A stretch of 64,000 nt of DNA from Deltaproteobacteria bacterium (GTDB lineage: Bacteria; Myxococcota_A; UBA9160; PR03). Below the pieces are notes generated by a model that saw only the letters and a list, made by a program, of their open reading frames with translations, was not told where the DNA came from and made no database searches. Of the stretch, positions 27,452 through 36,214 are shown piece by piece. The DNA is taken from the NCBI GenBank assembly GCA_035063765.1, contig JAPSFT010000001.1, positions 195,497 to 259,496 of the forward strand. The letters are read 5' to 3'. Position 1 is the first letter of the stretch. Each line of letters begins with the position of its first letter. The position numbers were made by a program, and so were the translations under genes.

Positions 27452-28327
27452 ATGACGAACAGCCCGAACCCGGACGTCTCCCGATACATCAGCACCGTCC
27501 ACGGCTACCCGAAGCTCGAGCGCGAGGAGGAGGCGGACCTCGCGCGCCGCTGGCGGGCCACGCAAGATCGTCGCGCGGCAGACCGCCTGGTCCGCTCCCA
27601 CCTCCGCTACGTGGTGGCCATCGCGCTCAAGTACCGGCGCTACGGGCTCCCGCTCCAAGAGCTCATCGCCGAGGGCAACTTCGGCCTGGTGCACGCGCTC
27701 GCCAAGTTCGAGCCGGAGCGCGGCAACCGGTTCGTCACCTACGCGGCGTACTGGATCCGCGCTTACGTGCTGAACTACATCATCCGCTCCTGGAGCCTGG
27801 TGGGCGTCGGCTCCGGCGCGCTCCGCTCGAAGATGTTCTTCAAGCTCCGCCGCGAGCGGGTGCGGGTCACCAACTTGGTCGGCGAGGGCGAGCTCGCCGA
27901 TCAAATGCTCGCCGAGCGCTTCAAGCTCCCCGCCGAGCAAGTGAGGGGGATGCTGCGGCGGCTCGAGACGCGTGATCTCTCGCTCGACGCTACCGTGTTC
28001 GATGACTCCGCGACGCGCCTGGTCGACACCCTGGCCTCGCCCGAGCTCAGCTCCGAAGAGGCCTCGAGCGCGAGCCAGCTCCGCGATCGGGTGCGCGACA
28101 CGGTGCGGAGCGCGGTCACCGGCCTCGACGAACGCGAGCGCTTCATCGTCGAGCATCGCCTGATGGCGGACCGCGAGGATGAGCTCTCGCTCGCCGAGAT
28201 CGGCCGCCGCCTCGGCGTGTCGCGCGAGCGCGCCCGGCAGCTCGAGGCGCGCGCCAAGCGGAAGCTGAAGACGCGCATCGAGGAGCTCTCCGCGGCCTCC
28301 GGCGACGACTGGCTGCACGCCGCCTGA
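27452..28327 (+). CDS. RpoH-like alternative sigma factor (sigma-70 group 3)
   Basis: 291 residues with a GGAG ribosome site six bases before ATG 27452. Region 1.2/2 reads LVRSHLRYVVAIALKYRRYGLPLQELIAEGNFGL, then FVTYAAYWIRAYVLNYIIRSWSLV (region 2.4). The segment RSKMFFKLRRER corresponds to the RpoH box, which marks the heat-shock branch. Region 4 has a clear helix-turn-helix, LSLAEIGRRLGVSRERARQLEARAKRKL. Myxobacteria carry several RpoH-like sigmas used in stress and development (known for SigB and SigC of Myxococcus), so the regulon here cannot be assumed to be heat shock. Confidence 0.92.
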   Translation: MTNSPNPDVSRYISTVHGYPKLEREEEADLARRWRATQDRRAADRLVRSHLRYVVAIALKYRRYGLPLQELIAEGNFGLVHALAKFEPERGNRFVTYAAYWIRAYVLNYIIRSWSLVGVGSGALRSKMFFKLRRERVRVTNLVGEGELADQMLAERFKLPAEQVRGMLRRLETRDLSLDATVFDDSATRLVDTLASPELSSEEASSASQLRDRVRDTVRSAVTGLDERERFIVEHRLMADREDELSLAEIGRRLGVSRERARQLEARAKRKLKTRIEELSAASGDDWLHAA

Positions 28328-28418
28328 GCGCTCGAGCTCGGGGGGCGGGCCGGCGCGGCCGGCGTCGCGGAGCGCAGCGCTCGCGTCGTCGCCCGCGCCG
28401 CTCGCGTCGCCGGCGCGC
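28328..28418. other. GC-rich repeat region between sigma gene and rnpB
   Basis: Contains CCGGCGCGGCCGGCG (28350-28364), identical to the core of the 9410 repeat, and two direct copies of GCCGGCGCG near 28410-28432. It can form several hairpins, so it may end the sigma-factor transcript. No ORF of merit. Confidence 0.4.
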
Positions 28419-28447
28419 TTGCCGGCGCGGCTCGGACGCCCTAGCCT
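28419..28447 (+). promoter_or_regulatory. Housekeeping promoter of rnpB
   Basis: TTGCCG (28419-28424), a 17-bp spacer, and TAGCCT (28442-28447). The predicted start near 28454 agrees with the 5' strand of helix P1. Confidence 0.6.
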
Positions 28448-28452
28448 GCACG

Positions 28453-28840
28453 GGTCAGAGCAGCCGAGGCGATCGCTCGGCTCCGTGAGGAGCCGGGAGG
28501 AAAGTCCGGGCTCCACAGGGCAGGATGCCGGGTAACGCCCGGTGAGGGTGACCTCGAGGATAGCGCCACAGAAAATGAACCGCCCGACTCGAGCTCCGGC
28601 TCGCGCCGGGTAAGGGTGAAAAGGTGGGGTAAGAGCCCACCGCGTGACCGGTAACGGCCACGGCATGGCAAACCCCATCCGGAGCAAGGCCGCATAGAGG
28701 GGCGTTCGAGGGCTGCCCGCCCAAGCCCCAGGGTTGGCCGCACGAGGCGTTCGGTGACGGGCGCCCCAGATGAATGACCGCCAGCCGCACGGAGGCGACT
28801 CCGCGCGACGACAGAACCCGGCTTACCGACCGCTCCGACC
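28453..28840 (+). ncRNA. rnpB: RNase P RNA (class A)
   Basis: Catalytic RNA that matures tRNA 5' ends. Conserved elements in order: GAGGAAAGTCCGGGCTCC, ACAGGGCAGGATGCCGGGTA, GATAGCGCCACAGAAA, AGGGTGAAAAGGTG, GTAAGAGCCCACCGC, GAGCAAGGCCGCATAGAGG, then AGATGAATGACCGCC and ACAGAACCCGGCTTACC near the 3' end. Ends were set by helix P1: GGTCAGAGC (28453-28461) pairs with GCTCCGACC (28832-28840) with one mismatch. Predicted size is about 388 nt. Protein-coding frames across this stretch are accidental. Confidence 0.96.
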
Positions 28841-28841
28841 A

Positions 28842-28869
28842 CCGCCAGCAGGCCTCGGCCTGCTGGCGG
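28842..28869. terminator. Hairpin after rnpB, shared with the convergent gene
   Basis: A perfect 12-bp stem, CCGCCAGCAGGC with GCCTGCTGGCGG, around CTCG. It directly follows P1 and lies 19 bp from the 3' end of the minus-strand gene at 28889, so it can serve both. No T-run on either side. Confidence 0.6.
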
Positions 28870-28888
28870 CGTCCTATCGCACCCAGGC

Positions 28889-30661
28889 TCACTGCGCGGC
28901 GAACACGAACGGGACGTTCACGGTGGTCGAGCCGCTGGACGGCGGGAACTGCCAGCCGCGAACCTTCGAGCCAATGCAGCCCGCGAGGCCGTGATACCCC
29001 TTCGGATCGCCGCTCGTGCTCACGCTCTGCACCGAGCCGCTCGGCGCCACCTTGATGGTCACCGACACGCGCGCCGAGGTCGGCGCGTCCTTGTCGCGCG
29101 CGTCGAGCGCAGGTTGCCAGCAGCTCCGCCGGACGCTGCTCGTGTAGCGCGACACGGTCGCCTGGACCTTCGCGCCGTCGAGCGGCTCACCGCTGCTGCC
29201 AGCGCCGCTCCCATCGCCGCTCGGGGCCTTCGGCCCGCCTGGGCCTTGCAGCCCCGACAGCCCGTCGAGCCCGGAGAGACCGGTCGGCTTCGACGACGGG
29301 GGCTCGCCGCTCTTGGCCGCCGGCGCGCCCTTCGCCACCAGCTTGCCACCCGCCCCGGCGGCGGGCGCGCCCGCGTCCTTGTCGTCGCCGGTGGCCGCGG
29401 CGGTCGACGCGGCCCCTGGCTCGCCCGGCGTGCCCTTGCTCCCCGACGCCGGCACCTCCACGTACTTGACGATCTGCTCGGCCGGCTTGTCCTTGTTGAA
29501 CACGACAAAACCGATGGTGAGCCCGAACAGCAGCGCGACCGCGACCGCGATCCACGCCGCCGGCGAGGTGCCCCGACGCGGCGGGATGACCGCGTCGAGG
29601 TCGAAATCACCGGCCGCCTGCTCGGAGACGACCGCGGCGCGGCTCGGCTTGAACGGATCGGACAGCGCGCCGACCGCCGCGACCGGAGCGCCGACCGCCG
29701 CGACCGCCGCCGGCGGCGCGGCGCTCGCGAGCGGCTCCGGCGGCAAGCGGGAAGCGCGCGCGCTCGAGAGCCCCTCCTCGACGATGGCGAGGAGCTCCGG
29801 GAAGTTCTTGAGCGGCAGCCACTCCTCGAAGCCGTCCCGCCACACGAGCGACTCCGCCGTCACCGCACCGGAGCCAGCCTTCGAGCGCAGCTCGCTCAGC
29901 CGCATCGGGCCCATCGGCACGCCGTTGATCCCGACGTGCCAGTCCTCGGAGGCCGACGCGAGATCCTCGAGCGCGGTCGACACGGGCGCCGCTCCGACCG
30001 CGGCGGCAAAAGCGCCGGCGAGCGCGCCCGCGCCCGCGATGATGGTCCGCTCGTCGTCCTCGGCGGCGTAAGCGGCGGCCCCAGGGGTCGCGCTGCGAAC
30101 GGCGGCCGCCGGCGCAGGCGACGGCGCGACCGCTCGCGCTCCCGCTGGCGTGCCGGTGCCCGCGGGGGTCGGCGTCGCGCGAGGCGTCGCGCGAGGGACG
30201 GCCGCCGGCGCCGGCGAAGCGCCGGCGTGCGACGGGGCCGGTCGGCGAGGAGGCGGCGCGACCGCGCCCGGGCGCGCGAGCGGCCCCCCGCCGTGCGTAG
30301 TCGCGTGCGATGGCGGCGCGCGGAGCGGCGTGGTCGCCGGACGCGCGCCGGCGAGCCGCGGCGCTGCTGCACCGAGCGGCGACGAGCCGAGCGGCGCCCG
30401 CGCGGGCGGCGGCTTCGCCGCTGACGGCGAGGAGCCCGTCGCAGGTGGCCGGGGCGAAGGCGGGGCGAGCGCTCCGGCCGAATGGGTGTCGTCCGGGGGC
30501 GGCGGCGTCGAGCCGGCCGCGCCGAGCGGAGCCACCTCGCCGAGCTTGCTGATTCGGATTTCATAGCCGCACTTGCGGCACTTCATGCGAACCGGCTTGC
30601 CCGCGATCTTCTCGTCGGCGATCTGGTACTTCGCCTTGCAGCTGGGACAGAGGAACTTCAT
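28889..30661 (-). CDS. AgmX/GltJ-like protein: MJ0042 zinc finger, GYF domain, membrane helix, C-terminal AgmX domain
   Basis: 590 residues. The MJ0042-type zinc finger is MKFLCPSC...MKCRKCG (Cys5, 8, 28, 31). A long Pro/Ala/Thr linker leads to a GYF-2 domain at about 240-295 (DWHVGINGVPMGPMRLSEL...WRDGFEEWLPL). A membrane helix, AAWIAVAVALLFGLTIGFVVF, is at about 365-385. The periplasmic end, VSRYTSSVRRSCWQPALD...VSVTIKVAPSGSV...CIGSKVRGWQFP, is an AgmX/PglI-type domain. This domain order is that of AgmX/GltJ, a component of the Myxococcus gliding machinery. Paralogues with other roles exist and no other agl/glt gene is nearby, so a motility role is inference. Confidence 0.8.
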   Translation of the reverse strand: MKFLCPSCKAKYQIADEKIAGKPVRMKCRKCGYEIRISKLGEVAPLGAAGSTPPPPDDTHSAGALAPPSPRPPATGSSPSAAKPPPARAPLGSSPLGAAAPRLAGARPATTPLRAPPSHATTHGGGPLARPGAVAPPPRRPAPSHAGASPAPAAVPRATPRATPTPAGTGTPAGARAVAPSPAPAAAVRSATPGAAAYAAEDDERTIIAGAGALAGAFAAAVGAAPVSTALEDLASASEDWHVGINGVPMGPMRLSELRSKAGSGAVTAESLVWRDGFEEWLPLKNFPELLAIVEEGLSSARASRLPPEPLASAAPPAAVAAVGAPVAAVGALSDPFKPSRAAVVSEQAAGDFDLDAVIPPRRGTSPAAWIAVAVALLFGLTIGFVVFNKDKPAEQIVKYVEVPASGSKGTPGEPGAASTAAATGDDKDAGAPAAGAGGKLVAKGAPAAKSGEPPSSKPTGLSGLDGLSGLQGPGGPKAPSGDGSGAGSSGEPLDGAKVQATVSRYTSSVRRSCWQPALDARDKDAPTSARVSVTIKVAPSGSVQSVSTSGDPKGYHGLAGCIGSKVRGWQFPPSSGSTTVNVPFVFAAQ

Positions 30662-30855
30662 TCAGCTGTAGCCCAGGTCGCCGAGGCAGCGGTGGGTCCG
30701 GGGAGAATAGCGCGAGCCTCCCTCGGGCGCGAAAGGTCTTTCGCTGACTCGGCCTCCGAAAGCAGCAAAAACGCGCGGCCCGACCGCTCGGCCATCCGCT
30801 CGATTCGGCCCGAGGGCTCGCGCCATCGCGCGATGCGTCCCTCTCACCCGGCGAG
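30662..30855. other. Non-coding gap
   Basis: 194 bp between two minus-strand genes. No convincing promoter, hairpin or small gene was seen. Confidence 0.4.
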
Positions 30856-32361
30856 TCACAGGAGCTTCAAGAGGTGCTGGCGGATGGACGTCTTGGTCGG
30901 CTCGTCCGGGGCGAGCCCGAGCGCGCGCTCCCACATCTCCGCGGCCTTGTTTCTGAAGCCAGCCTTCTGATAGAGGATCGCCAGGTTCTTCACCGCAGGG
31001 AAGTGGCGGGCGTTGATCTCGACCGCCGCCTCGAGCTCGCTGATGGACTCGTACACGAGGCCCTTCTTGCCGTAGAGGAGCCCCAAGTGAAAGTGTAGCC
31101 GGTAAGCCAGCGGATCGATGCCGATCCCCCGGCGGAGGTGTTCGATGGCGTCGTCGATCCGGCCCGCCCGGTAGGCCGCGACGCCCGCTTCGAGCGCCTT
31201 CTCGGCGTCGCCGGAGCTCTCGCGAACTCGCTCGCTGTCGATTTGCTCGCGGTCCTCGGCGAGGCACGCCTCCACCGCCTGCATCACCTCGGCGATTCGG
31301 AAGGGCTTCTCGATGTAGAAGTCGACCCCGCAGCTTTGCTTCAAGTCCTCGGCGTAGCGCCAGCCGCGATAGACGGCGCTCACCATGATGATGGGGATGT
31401 GCCCGTAGCGCGTGCTGTTCTTGATCCGACGCGCGATGTCGAACCCGTGGACCTCGGGGAGCATCGCGTCGAGCACGATGAGGTCGGGCGAGTGCTCCTT
31501 CACCATCCGGAGCGCCATGAGTCCGCGATCGGCCTCGTGGACCCGATAGCCGCGCCCGGTGAGCAGGCGCTTCAACATCTTCCGGATGTCGGCCTCGTCA
31601 TCGACCACCAGGATGGTGCGCGCCCCTTCCTCGGGTGGCGTGCTCTCGAGCGCGTGCTCCGGCAGATCCGTCACCACGCTGAGCTCGCTCGACAGCTCCT
31701 CGAAATCGGCCGCGGAGAGCTCGTCGGCGTGCGCGGCGCCGCCGACCGCGTCGTCGACCACGATGCCCGGCGCCTCCAAGCCCTGGTCTTCGTCCGCGCC
31801 GGCGCCCGGGAGCTCCGACGGCTCACGCCGGGCGTCGAGGGGGGACGCTTCACCATCCGCCAAGAGCCCGACCTTGCGTAACACCTCCGGCGGGCAGCGC
31901 GGCCCGACGTAGTACGCCTCGCCGCGCACCTTGCTCGTATACGCCTCCTCGATCACTCGGCCGAGCACCGTCTCGAGGGCGACGTAGGGGTACACCTTCT
32001 TGCCGGTCACGAACTCGAGCTCGTCGATGACCTTCCGTTCGCGCGGGTTGGCCATGGCGATGAACAGTCGATCATCGCGCGCCAAGACCGGGAGGATGAG
32101 GTGCTTCTCGGCGATCTCGCGAGGCAGGAGCTCGAGATCCTCGAGGCGCAGGCAGATCTGCCCGAGGTCGATGCCGGGGATGCCGTGTTGCTCGCTGAGC
32201 GCCTTCAGCGCGGCCACGTCGCTGATGGTCCCCTGTTCCATCAACCGCGAGGCGAGCCGATGCCCTCCCTTCTCCGCGAGCGCCTTGTCGAGCTCGGCCG
32301 GGGAGAGCGCCCGCTGCTGGAGGAGGATCCTCCCGATCTGCTTCTTCGGCCCCTGGCTCAT
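30856..32361 (-). CDS. MshEN - receiver - TPR fusion protein
   Basis: A cytoplasmic regulator of 501 residues. Residues 1-140 resemble the N-terminal domain of GspE/PilB/MshE ATPases (IGRILLQQRALSPAELDKALAEKGG, RLMEQGTISDVAALKALSEQHG, then HLILPVLARDDRLFIAMANP). In MshE this domain binds cyclic-di-GMP; here the consensus Gly/Leu positions are partly changed. An acidic linker follows, then a receiver (about 250-370: TILVVDDEADIRK, phospho-acceptor in LIVLDAMLPE, Lys in YIEKPF). TPR units fill 390-501 (AEKALEAGVAAYRAGRIDDAIEHL, YRLHFHLGLLYGKKGLVYESI). No ATPase domain. It may link second-messenger and phosphorelay inputs to a TPR partner, possibly a pilus or gliding motor. Confidence 0.85.
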   Translation of the reverse strand: MSQGPKKQIGRILLQQRALSPAELDKALAEKGGHRLASRLMEQGTISDVAALKALSEQHGIPGIDLGQICLRLEDLELLPREIAEKHLILPVLARDDRLFIAMANPRERKVIDELEFVTGKKVYPYVALETVLGRVIEEAYTSKVRGEAYYVGPRCPPEVLRKVGLLADGEASPLDARREPSELPGAGADEDQGLEAPGIVVDDAVGGAAHADELSAADFEELSSELSVVTDLPEHALESTPPEEGARTILVVDDEADIRKMLKRLLTGRGYRVHEADRGLMALRMVKEHSPDLIVLDAMLPEVHGFDIARRIKNSTRYGHIPIIMVSAVYRGWRYAEDLKQSCGVDFYIEKPFRIAEVMQAVEACLAEDREQIDSERVRESSGDAEKALEAGVAAYRAGRIDDAIEHLRRGIGIDPLAYRLHFHLGLLYGKKGLVYESISELEAAVEINARHFPAVKNLAILYQKAGFRNKAAEMWERALGLAPDEPTKTSIRQHLLKLL

Positions 32362-32372
32362 GAGCTTCCCAG

Positions 32373-32378
32373 ATTATC
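32373..32378 (-). promoter_or_regulatory. -10-like hexamer before the MshEN-receiver-TPR gene
   Basis: GATAAT on the minus strand ends 11 nt before ATG 32361, implying a leader of only a few bases. Confidence 0.35.
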
Positions 32379-32456
32379 CCACGGCCCGCCGCCGGGCGGC
32401 CCGGGATTTCGCCGATCGTGGAAATCGGCCCGGCGCGGGCGCCGTCCCCGGCGCGC

Positions 32457-33551
32457 TCAGGCGGAGCCGCATGCCTCTTTGGCCCAGCTCGCGTAGCGCC
32501 CTTCCCTGATGGCCTCGCGCGCCTCGGCGACGAGCCGCTCGTAAAACCAGAGGTTATGCTCCGAGAGGAGCCGATGCGCGAGGATCTCCCCGGCCATGAA
32601 GAGGTGGCGGAGGTAGGCCCGGCTGACGCCGCCGCGGCACGCCGGGCATGGGCAGTTCGGATCGAGCGGGCGGAGATCCTCCCGATAGCGGGCGTTCTTG
32701 ATGACCAGCTTCCCACCCGGCACGAACGCCTGTCCGTTGCGAGCGTTTCGGGTCGGCATCACGCAGTCGAAGACGTCGACGCCGCAGCCGATCGCGAAGA
32801 CGAGATCGGCCGGGGTCCCGACCCCCATCAGATACCGCGGCCGGAGCGGGTCGACGCGAGGGGCGACCACCTCCAGCGCCGCGCGCATCTCGGCGATCGG
32901 CTCGCCGACGCTGAAGCCTCCGAGCGCGAGCCCATCGAGCGGCAGCCGCGCGAGCGCCTCGGCGTGAGCGGTGCGGAGCTCCGGATCGGTCCCGCCTTGA
33001 ATGATACCGAACACGGCCTGCCCGGGCGCACGCGCCGCGAGGCACCGCTCCGCCCAGCGGGTCGTGCGCTCTACCGCCTGCACGAGCGCCGAGCGCGGAG
33101 CGCCGCCGGGCGGGCAGACGTCGAGCTGCATCGCGATGTCGGAGCCGAGGAGGCCTTGCACCCGCATGCTCTCCTCGGGGGACAAGAGCCGCCGCGCGCC
33201 GTCGAGGTGCGAGGAGAACTCGAAGCCGTCTTCGCCGAGCCGCGCGCGCGCCGAGAGCGAGAACGCCTGAAAACCGCCGGAGTCGGTGGCGATCGCGTGC
33301 GGCCACCCGGAGAACGCGTGGAGCCCGCCGTGGGCGCTCACCACCTCGGGCCCGGGCCGGAGCCAGAGGTGGTACGTGTTCATGATCACCATCCGGGCGC
33401 CGGTGGCGCTGACCTCGGCTGGCGTCAGGGCCTTCACCGCTGCCTGCGTGCCGACCGGCATGAACGCTGGCGTCGGGACCTCGCCGTGCGCGGTGCGGAG
33501 CGCGCCGGCCCGCGCCTCGCCCGAGCGCGCCTCGACCGAAAACGCGATCAT
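32457..33551 (-). CDS. tgt: tRNA-guanine transglycosylase (bacterial Tgt)
   Basis: 364 residues. Exchanges G34 for preQ1 in tRNAs with GUN anticodons, the entry step of queuosine. Visible: nucleophile/recognition motif DSGGFQAFSL, GIIQGG, ALGGFSVGE, second catalytic Asp in VFDCVMPTRNARNG, and the structural zinc site NCPCPAC...HNL with Cys-x-Cys-x2-Cys plus His. ATG 33551 overlaps the queA stop (ATGA), so translation is coupled. The longer frame start at 33572 would lie inside queA and is not needed. Confidence 0.97.
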   Translation of the reverse strand: MIAFSVEARSGEARAGALRTAHGEVPTPAFMPVGTQAAVKALTPAEVSATGARMVIMNTYHLWLRPGPEVVSAHGGLHAFSGWPHAIATDSGGFQAFSLSARARLGEDGFEFSSHLDGARRLLSPEESMRVQGLLGSDIAMQLDVCPPGGAPRSALVQAVERTTRWAERCLAARAPGQAVFGIIQGGTDPELRTAHAEALARLPLDGLALGGFSVGEPIAEMRAALEVVAPRVDPLRPRYLMGVGTPADLVFAIGCGVDVFDCVMPTRNARNGQAFVPGGKLVIKNARYREDLRPLDPNCPCPACRGGVSRAYLRHLFMAGEILAHRLLSEHNLWFYERLVAEAREAIREGRYASWAKEACGSA

Positions 33552-34597
33552 CGCGTACGCTCCGGGATCCACATGGCGTCACCATACGACAGGAAGCGGT
33601 AGCGCTCGCTGACCGCGACGCGATAGGCGTCGAGGGTACGCTCGAGGCCGGCGAACGCGGCCACCAGCGCGAGCAAGGTGCTGCGGGGCATGTGGAAGTT
33701 GGTGAGGAGCCCGTCGACCACGCCGAACGAGTATCCGGGCTGGATGAGCAGGCTCGTCTCTCCGCGGGTCGCTCGAAGATACCCGTGCCGCGCGGGATCG
33801 CGGGAGCTCTCGAGCGCGCGGACCACGGTCGTGCCGACCGCGATGACCGGTGCGCCGCGGCCGCGAGCGCGCGCCACGGCGTCCACGACCGCTTCGCCGA
33901 CCTCCAGCTCTTCGGAGTGCATCGGGTGCGCGTCGAGGTCCTCTGCGGTCACCGGGCGAAAGGTGCCGAGGCCCACGTGGAGGAGGAGCCTCGCGACCTC
34001 GACGCCGCGGGCGCGGAGCACGTCGAGCGCGGCCTGGGTGAGGTGCAGCCCGGCGGTGGGCGCGGCCACCGAGCCGAGCTCGCGAGCGAAGACGGTCTGG
34101 TATCGTTCCCGGTCGAGCGCGTCGTCGTCGCGGCGAAGATACGGGGGGATGGGCACGTGTCCGTGCTCTTCGAGCGCGGCGTCGACGCTCCCGCCGGCAG
34201 ACACCTCCACTTCGAGGGCGCCGTCCGCGTCGTCTCGCCCGCGCACCTCGATGCTGAGCGCCCCCGCGTCGATCACGCTCCCCGGGCGGAGCGGCTTGCT
34301 CGCGCGCCCGAGCGCGAGCCACCGCTCCTTGTGCCCCGGCTCGGAGAGCCGGCGGAGCAGCAAGAGCTCGGCTCGCCCGCCGGTGCCTCGACGGGTCCCG
34401 AAGAGCCGCGCCTTCCGCACCCGCGTCTCGTTCAGCACGACCAGCGCGCCCTCGGGGACCAGCGCCGCCCACTCGTCCACGCGGCGGTGCGCGAGCGTCG
34501 CTCCCACCACCATGAGGCGGGCGCCGTCGCGGCGCTCGAGCGGCCGCGACGCGATGAGCGTCTCGGGGAGCGCGTAGTCGAGCAGCGACGTCCTCAC
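33548..34597 (-). CDS. queA: S-adenosylmethionine:tRNA ribosyltransferase-isomerase QueA
   Basis: 349 residues. Transfers the ribosyl part of SAM to preQ1-tRNA to give epoxyqueuosine. Motifs: LLDYALPETLIASRPLERRDGARLMV near the start, VLNETRVRKARLFGTRRGTGG, GHVPIPPYLRR, ERYQTVFA, GSVAAPTAGLHLT, HVGLGTFRPV and TNFHMPRSTLL. GTG 34597 gives the N-terminus expected from family length; the open frame upstream to 34750 overlaps the NtrC-type gene and is unconserved. queA and tgt form a tight operon. Confidence 0.96.
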   Translation of the reverse strand: MRTSLLDYALPETLIASRPLERRDGARLMVVGATLAHRRVDEWAALVPEGALVVLNETRVRKARLFGTRRGTGGRAELLLLRRLSEPGHKERWLALGRASKPLRPGSVIDAGALSIEVRGRDDADGALEVEVSAGGSVDAALEEHGHVPIPPYLRRDDDALDRERYQTVFARELGSVAAPTAGLHLTQAALDVLRARGVEVARLLLHVGLGTFRPVTAEDLDAHPMHSEELEVGEAVVDAVARARGRGAPVIAVGTTVVRALESSRDPARHGYLRATRGETSLLIQPGYSFGVVDGLLTNFHMPRSTLLALVAAFAGLERTLDAYRVAVSERYRFLSYGDAMWIPERTR

Positions 34598-34704
34598 CGC
34601 GCGCGCCGCTCCGTTCGGCGAGCGCGCGCGGACCACCCGGCCGCACCAGCGCGCGGGCGTCGCTTCGGTAAGATTCCGCGCCGTCTCGACAAGAAGGACC
34701 CGGC

Positions 34705-36054
34705 TCAGCGGTTGTCGAAGGAGATCCCGAGGCGGGTCATCTTGCGCCACAGCGTCGTGGGGCTGATGTCGAGCGCCTCGGCGGCGCGCTCCCGGCTCCC
34801 GTCGCTCGCGCGGAGCGCCGACTCGACCGCCTCGCGCTCGGCGTCGTCGACGATGTCGGCGAGGGTCCGCCCGCTCGCGGGAGAGGGGCCGCGCGGCGCC
34901 TGCGGCAAGATGTCGTCGACCGTGATGAGCCCGCCGGTCGACAGCGCAGTCGCCTGCTCCATCATGTTCTCGAGCTCGCGGACGTTGCCCGGGAACTCGT
35001 AGCTGGTGAGCCGGTCCATCACGCCGTCGGCGACCCGCACGCGAACCCCCATCTTGCGGCCATACTTCTCCAAGAAGAACCCCGCGAGGAGCGGGATGTC
35101 CTCCGGGCGCTCGCGGAGCGGCGGCAAGTGAAAGCGCGCCACGTTCAGGCGGTAGTAGAGGTCCTGACGGAAGCGGCGCTCCTCGACCGCGCGCGCCAGA
35201 TCCACGTTGGTGGCGGTGATCACGCGGATGTCGACGTGGCTCGGCTTGTTCTCACCGACCCGGCGCACCTCGCCATCTTGTATGGCGCGGAGGAGCTTCG
35301 CCTGGAAGGGCGGCGTAGTCTCCGCGATCTCGTCGAAGAAGAACGTCCCGCCGTCCGCCTCCTCGAACATGCCACGCCGAGCCGTGGCGGCCCCGGTGAA
35401 GGCGCCGCGCGCGTGACCGAAGAGCTCGCTCTCGAGCAACGTCTCGGTGATGGCCGCGCAGTTCACCGTCACGAAGGGGCGATCGGCGCGCTTGCTGTTG
35501 GCGTGCACCGCGCGCGCGATGAGCTCCTTGCCCGTCCCGCTCTCGCCCGTGATGAGCACGTTGGCGTCGGTGGGCGCGATCTTCACCACCCGGGTCAGGA
35601 TGTTGCTCATCGCTTGCGAGCGCCCGATGATGTTGTCGAAGTGGTAGCGCTCCTTGAACTCGCGGGCGAACGCCTGCACTTGGCCGTGCAGCTTGCGGCT
35701 CTCGAGCGCCTTCGACACCTTGACGATGAGCTCCTGCTCGGTGAACGGCTTCTGGATGTAGTCGAAGGCGCCGAGCCGCATCGCCTCGACCGCGCTCTCG
35801 ATGGTGCCGTAGGCGGTCATCACGATGACCTCGGTCATCGGCTGTGCCTCCTTGATGGCGCGGAGCACCTCGATGCCGTCGTCGGCACCCATCCGCAGAT
35901 CGGTGATGACGACGTCATAGGCGCCGGTGGCGCCGAGATCCTTGCCTTGAGAACCCTCGGCGGCCTCGTCGACCTCGAACCCGCTGCCGCGAAGCATCAT
36001 CGCGAGCGTGGTGCGCATGTTGCGCTGGTCATCGACGACGAGGATCTTGCCCAT
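34705..36054 (-). CDS. NtrC-family sigma-54-dependent response regulator
   Basis: 449 residues from ATG 36054. The receiver (1-120) has Asp8/9 and phospho-acceptor Asp52 (VITDLRMG). The AAA+ domain (about 140-380) has Walker A GESGTGKE, the sigma-54-contact loop GAFTGA, Walker B GGTFFFDEI and the arginine-rich RQDLYYRLNVARFHLPPLRERPEDIP. A Fis-type helix-turn-helix ends it (ALRASDGSRERAAEALDISPTTLWRKM). It activates RpoN promoters after phosphorylation. No histidine kinase is next to it. The sigma-54-type site at 4127 shows that such promoters may exist locally, but no link can be drawn. Confidence 0.95.
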   Translation of the reverse strand: MGKILVVDDQRNMRTTLAMMLRGSGFEVDEAAEGSQGKDLGATGAYDVVITDLRMGADDGIEVLRAIKEAQPMTEVIVMTAYGTIESAVEAMRLGAFDYIQKPFTEQELIVKVSKALESRKLHGQVQAFAREFKERYHFDNIIGRSQAMSNILTRVVKIAPTDANVLITGESGTGKELIARAVHANSKRADRPFVTVNCAAITETLLESELFGHARGAFTGAATARRGMFEEADGGTFFFDEIAETTPPFQAKLLRAIQDGEVRRVGENKPSHVDIRVITATNVDLARAVEERRFRQDLYYRLNVARFHLPPLRERPEDIPLLAGFFLEKYGRKMGVRVRVADGVMDRLTSYEFPGNVRELENMMEQATALSTGGLITVDDILPQAPRGPSPASGRTLADIVDDAEREAVESALRASDGSRERAAEALDISPTTLWRKMTRLGISFDNR

Positions 36055-36214
36055 GCTGTCTTCCCATACCCCGGTCTGCGAGCGCGCTTCACCCGAGCGC
36101 ACGACGATGGCTTCTTGCCCGTGACCTCTCTCCTCTTGCGCGTCTGCGCCAGCCCGACCCGCCGGCTCTAGACCTTACCCTAGGTCCATCGCCGGCGGAC
36201 TTCCACCCCTGCTC

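Noticed and set aside
28441-28892. Open frames of 130-145 codons near rnpB
   Set aside because: They overlap the conserved RNase P RNA core and have no protein similarity.
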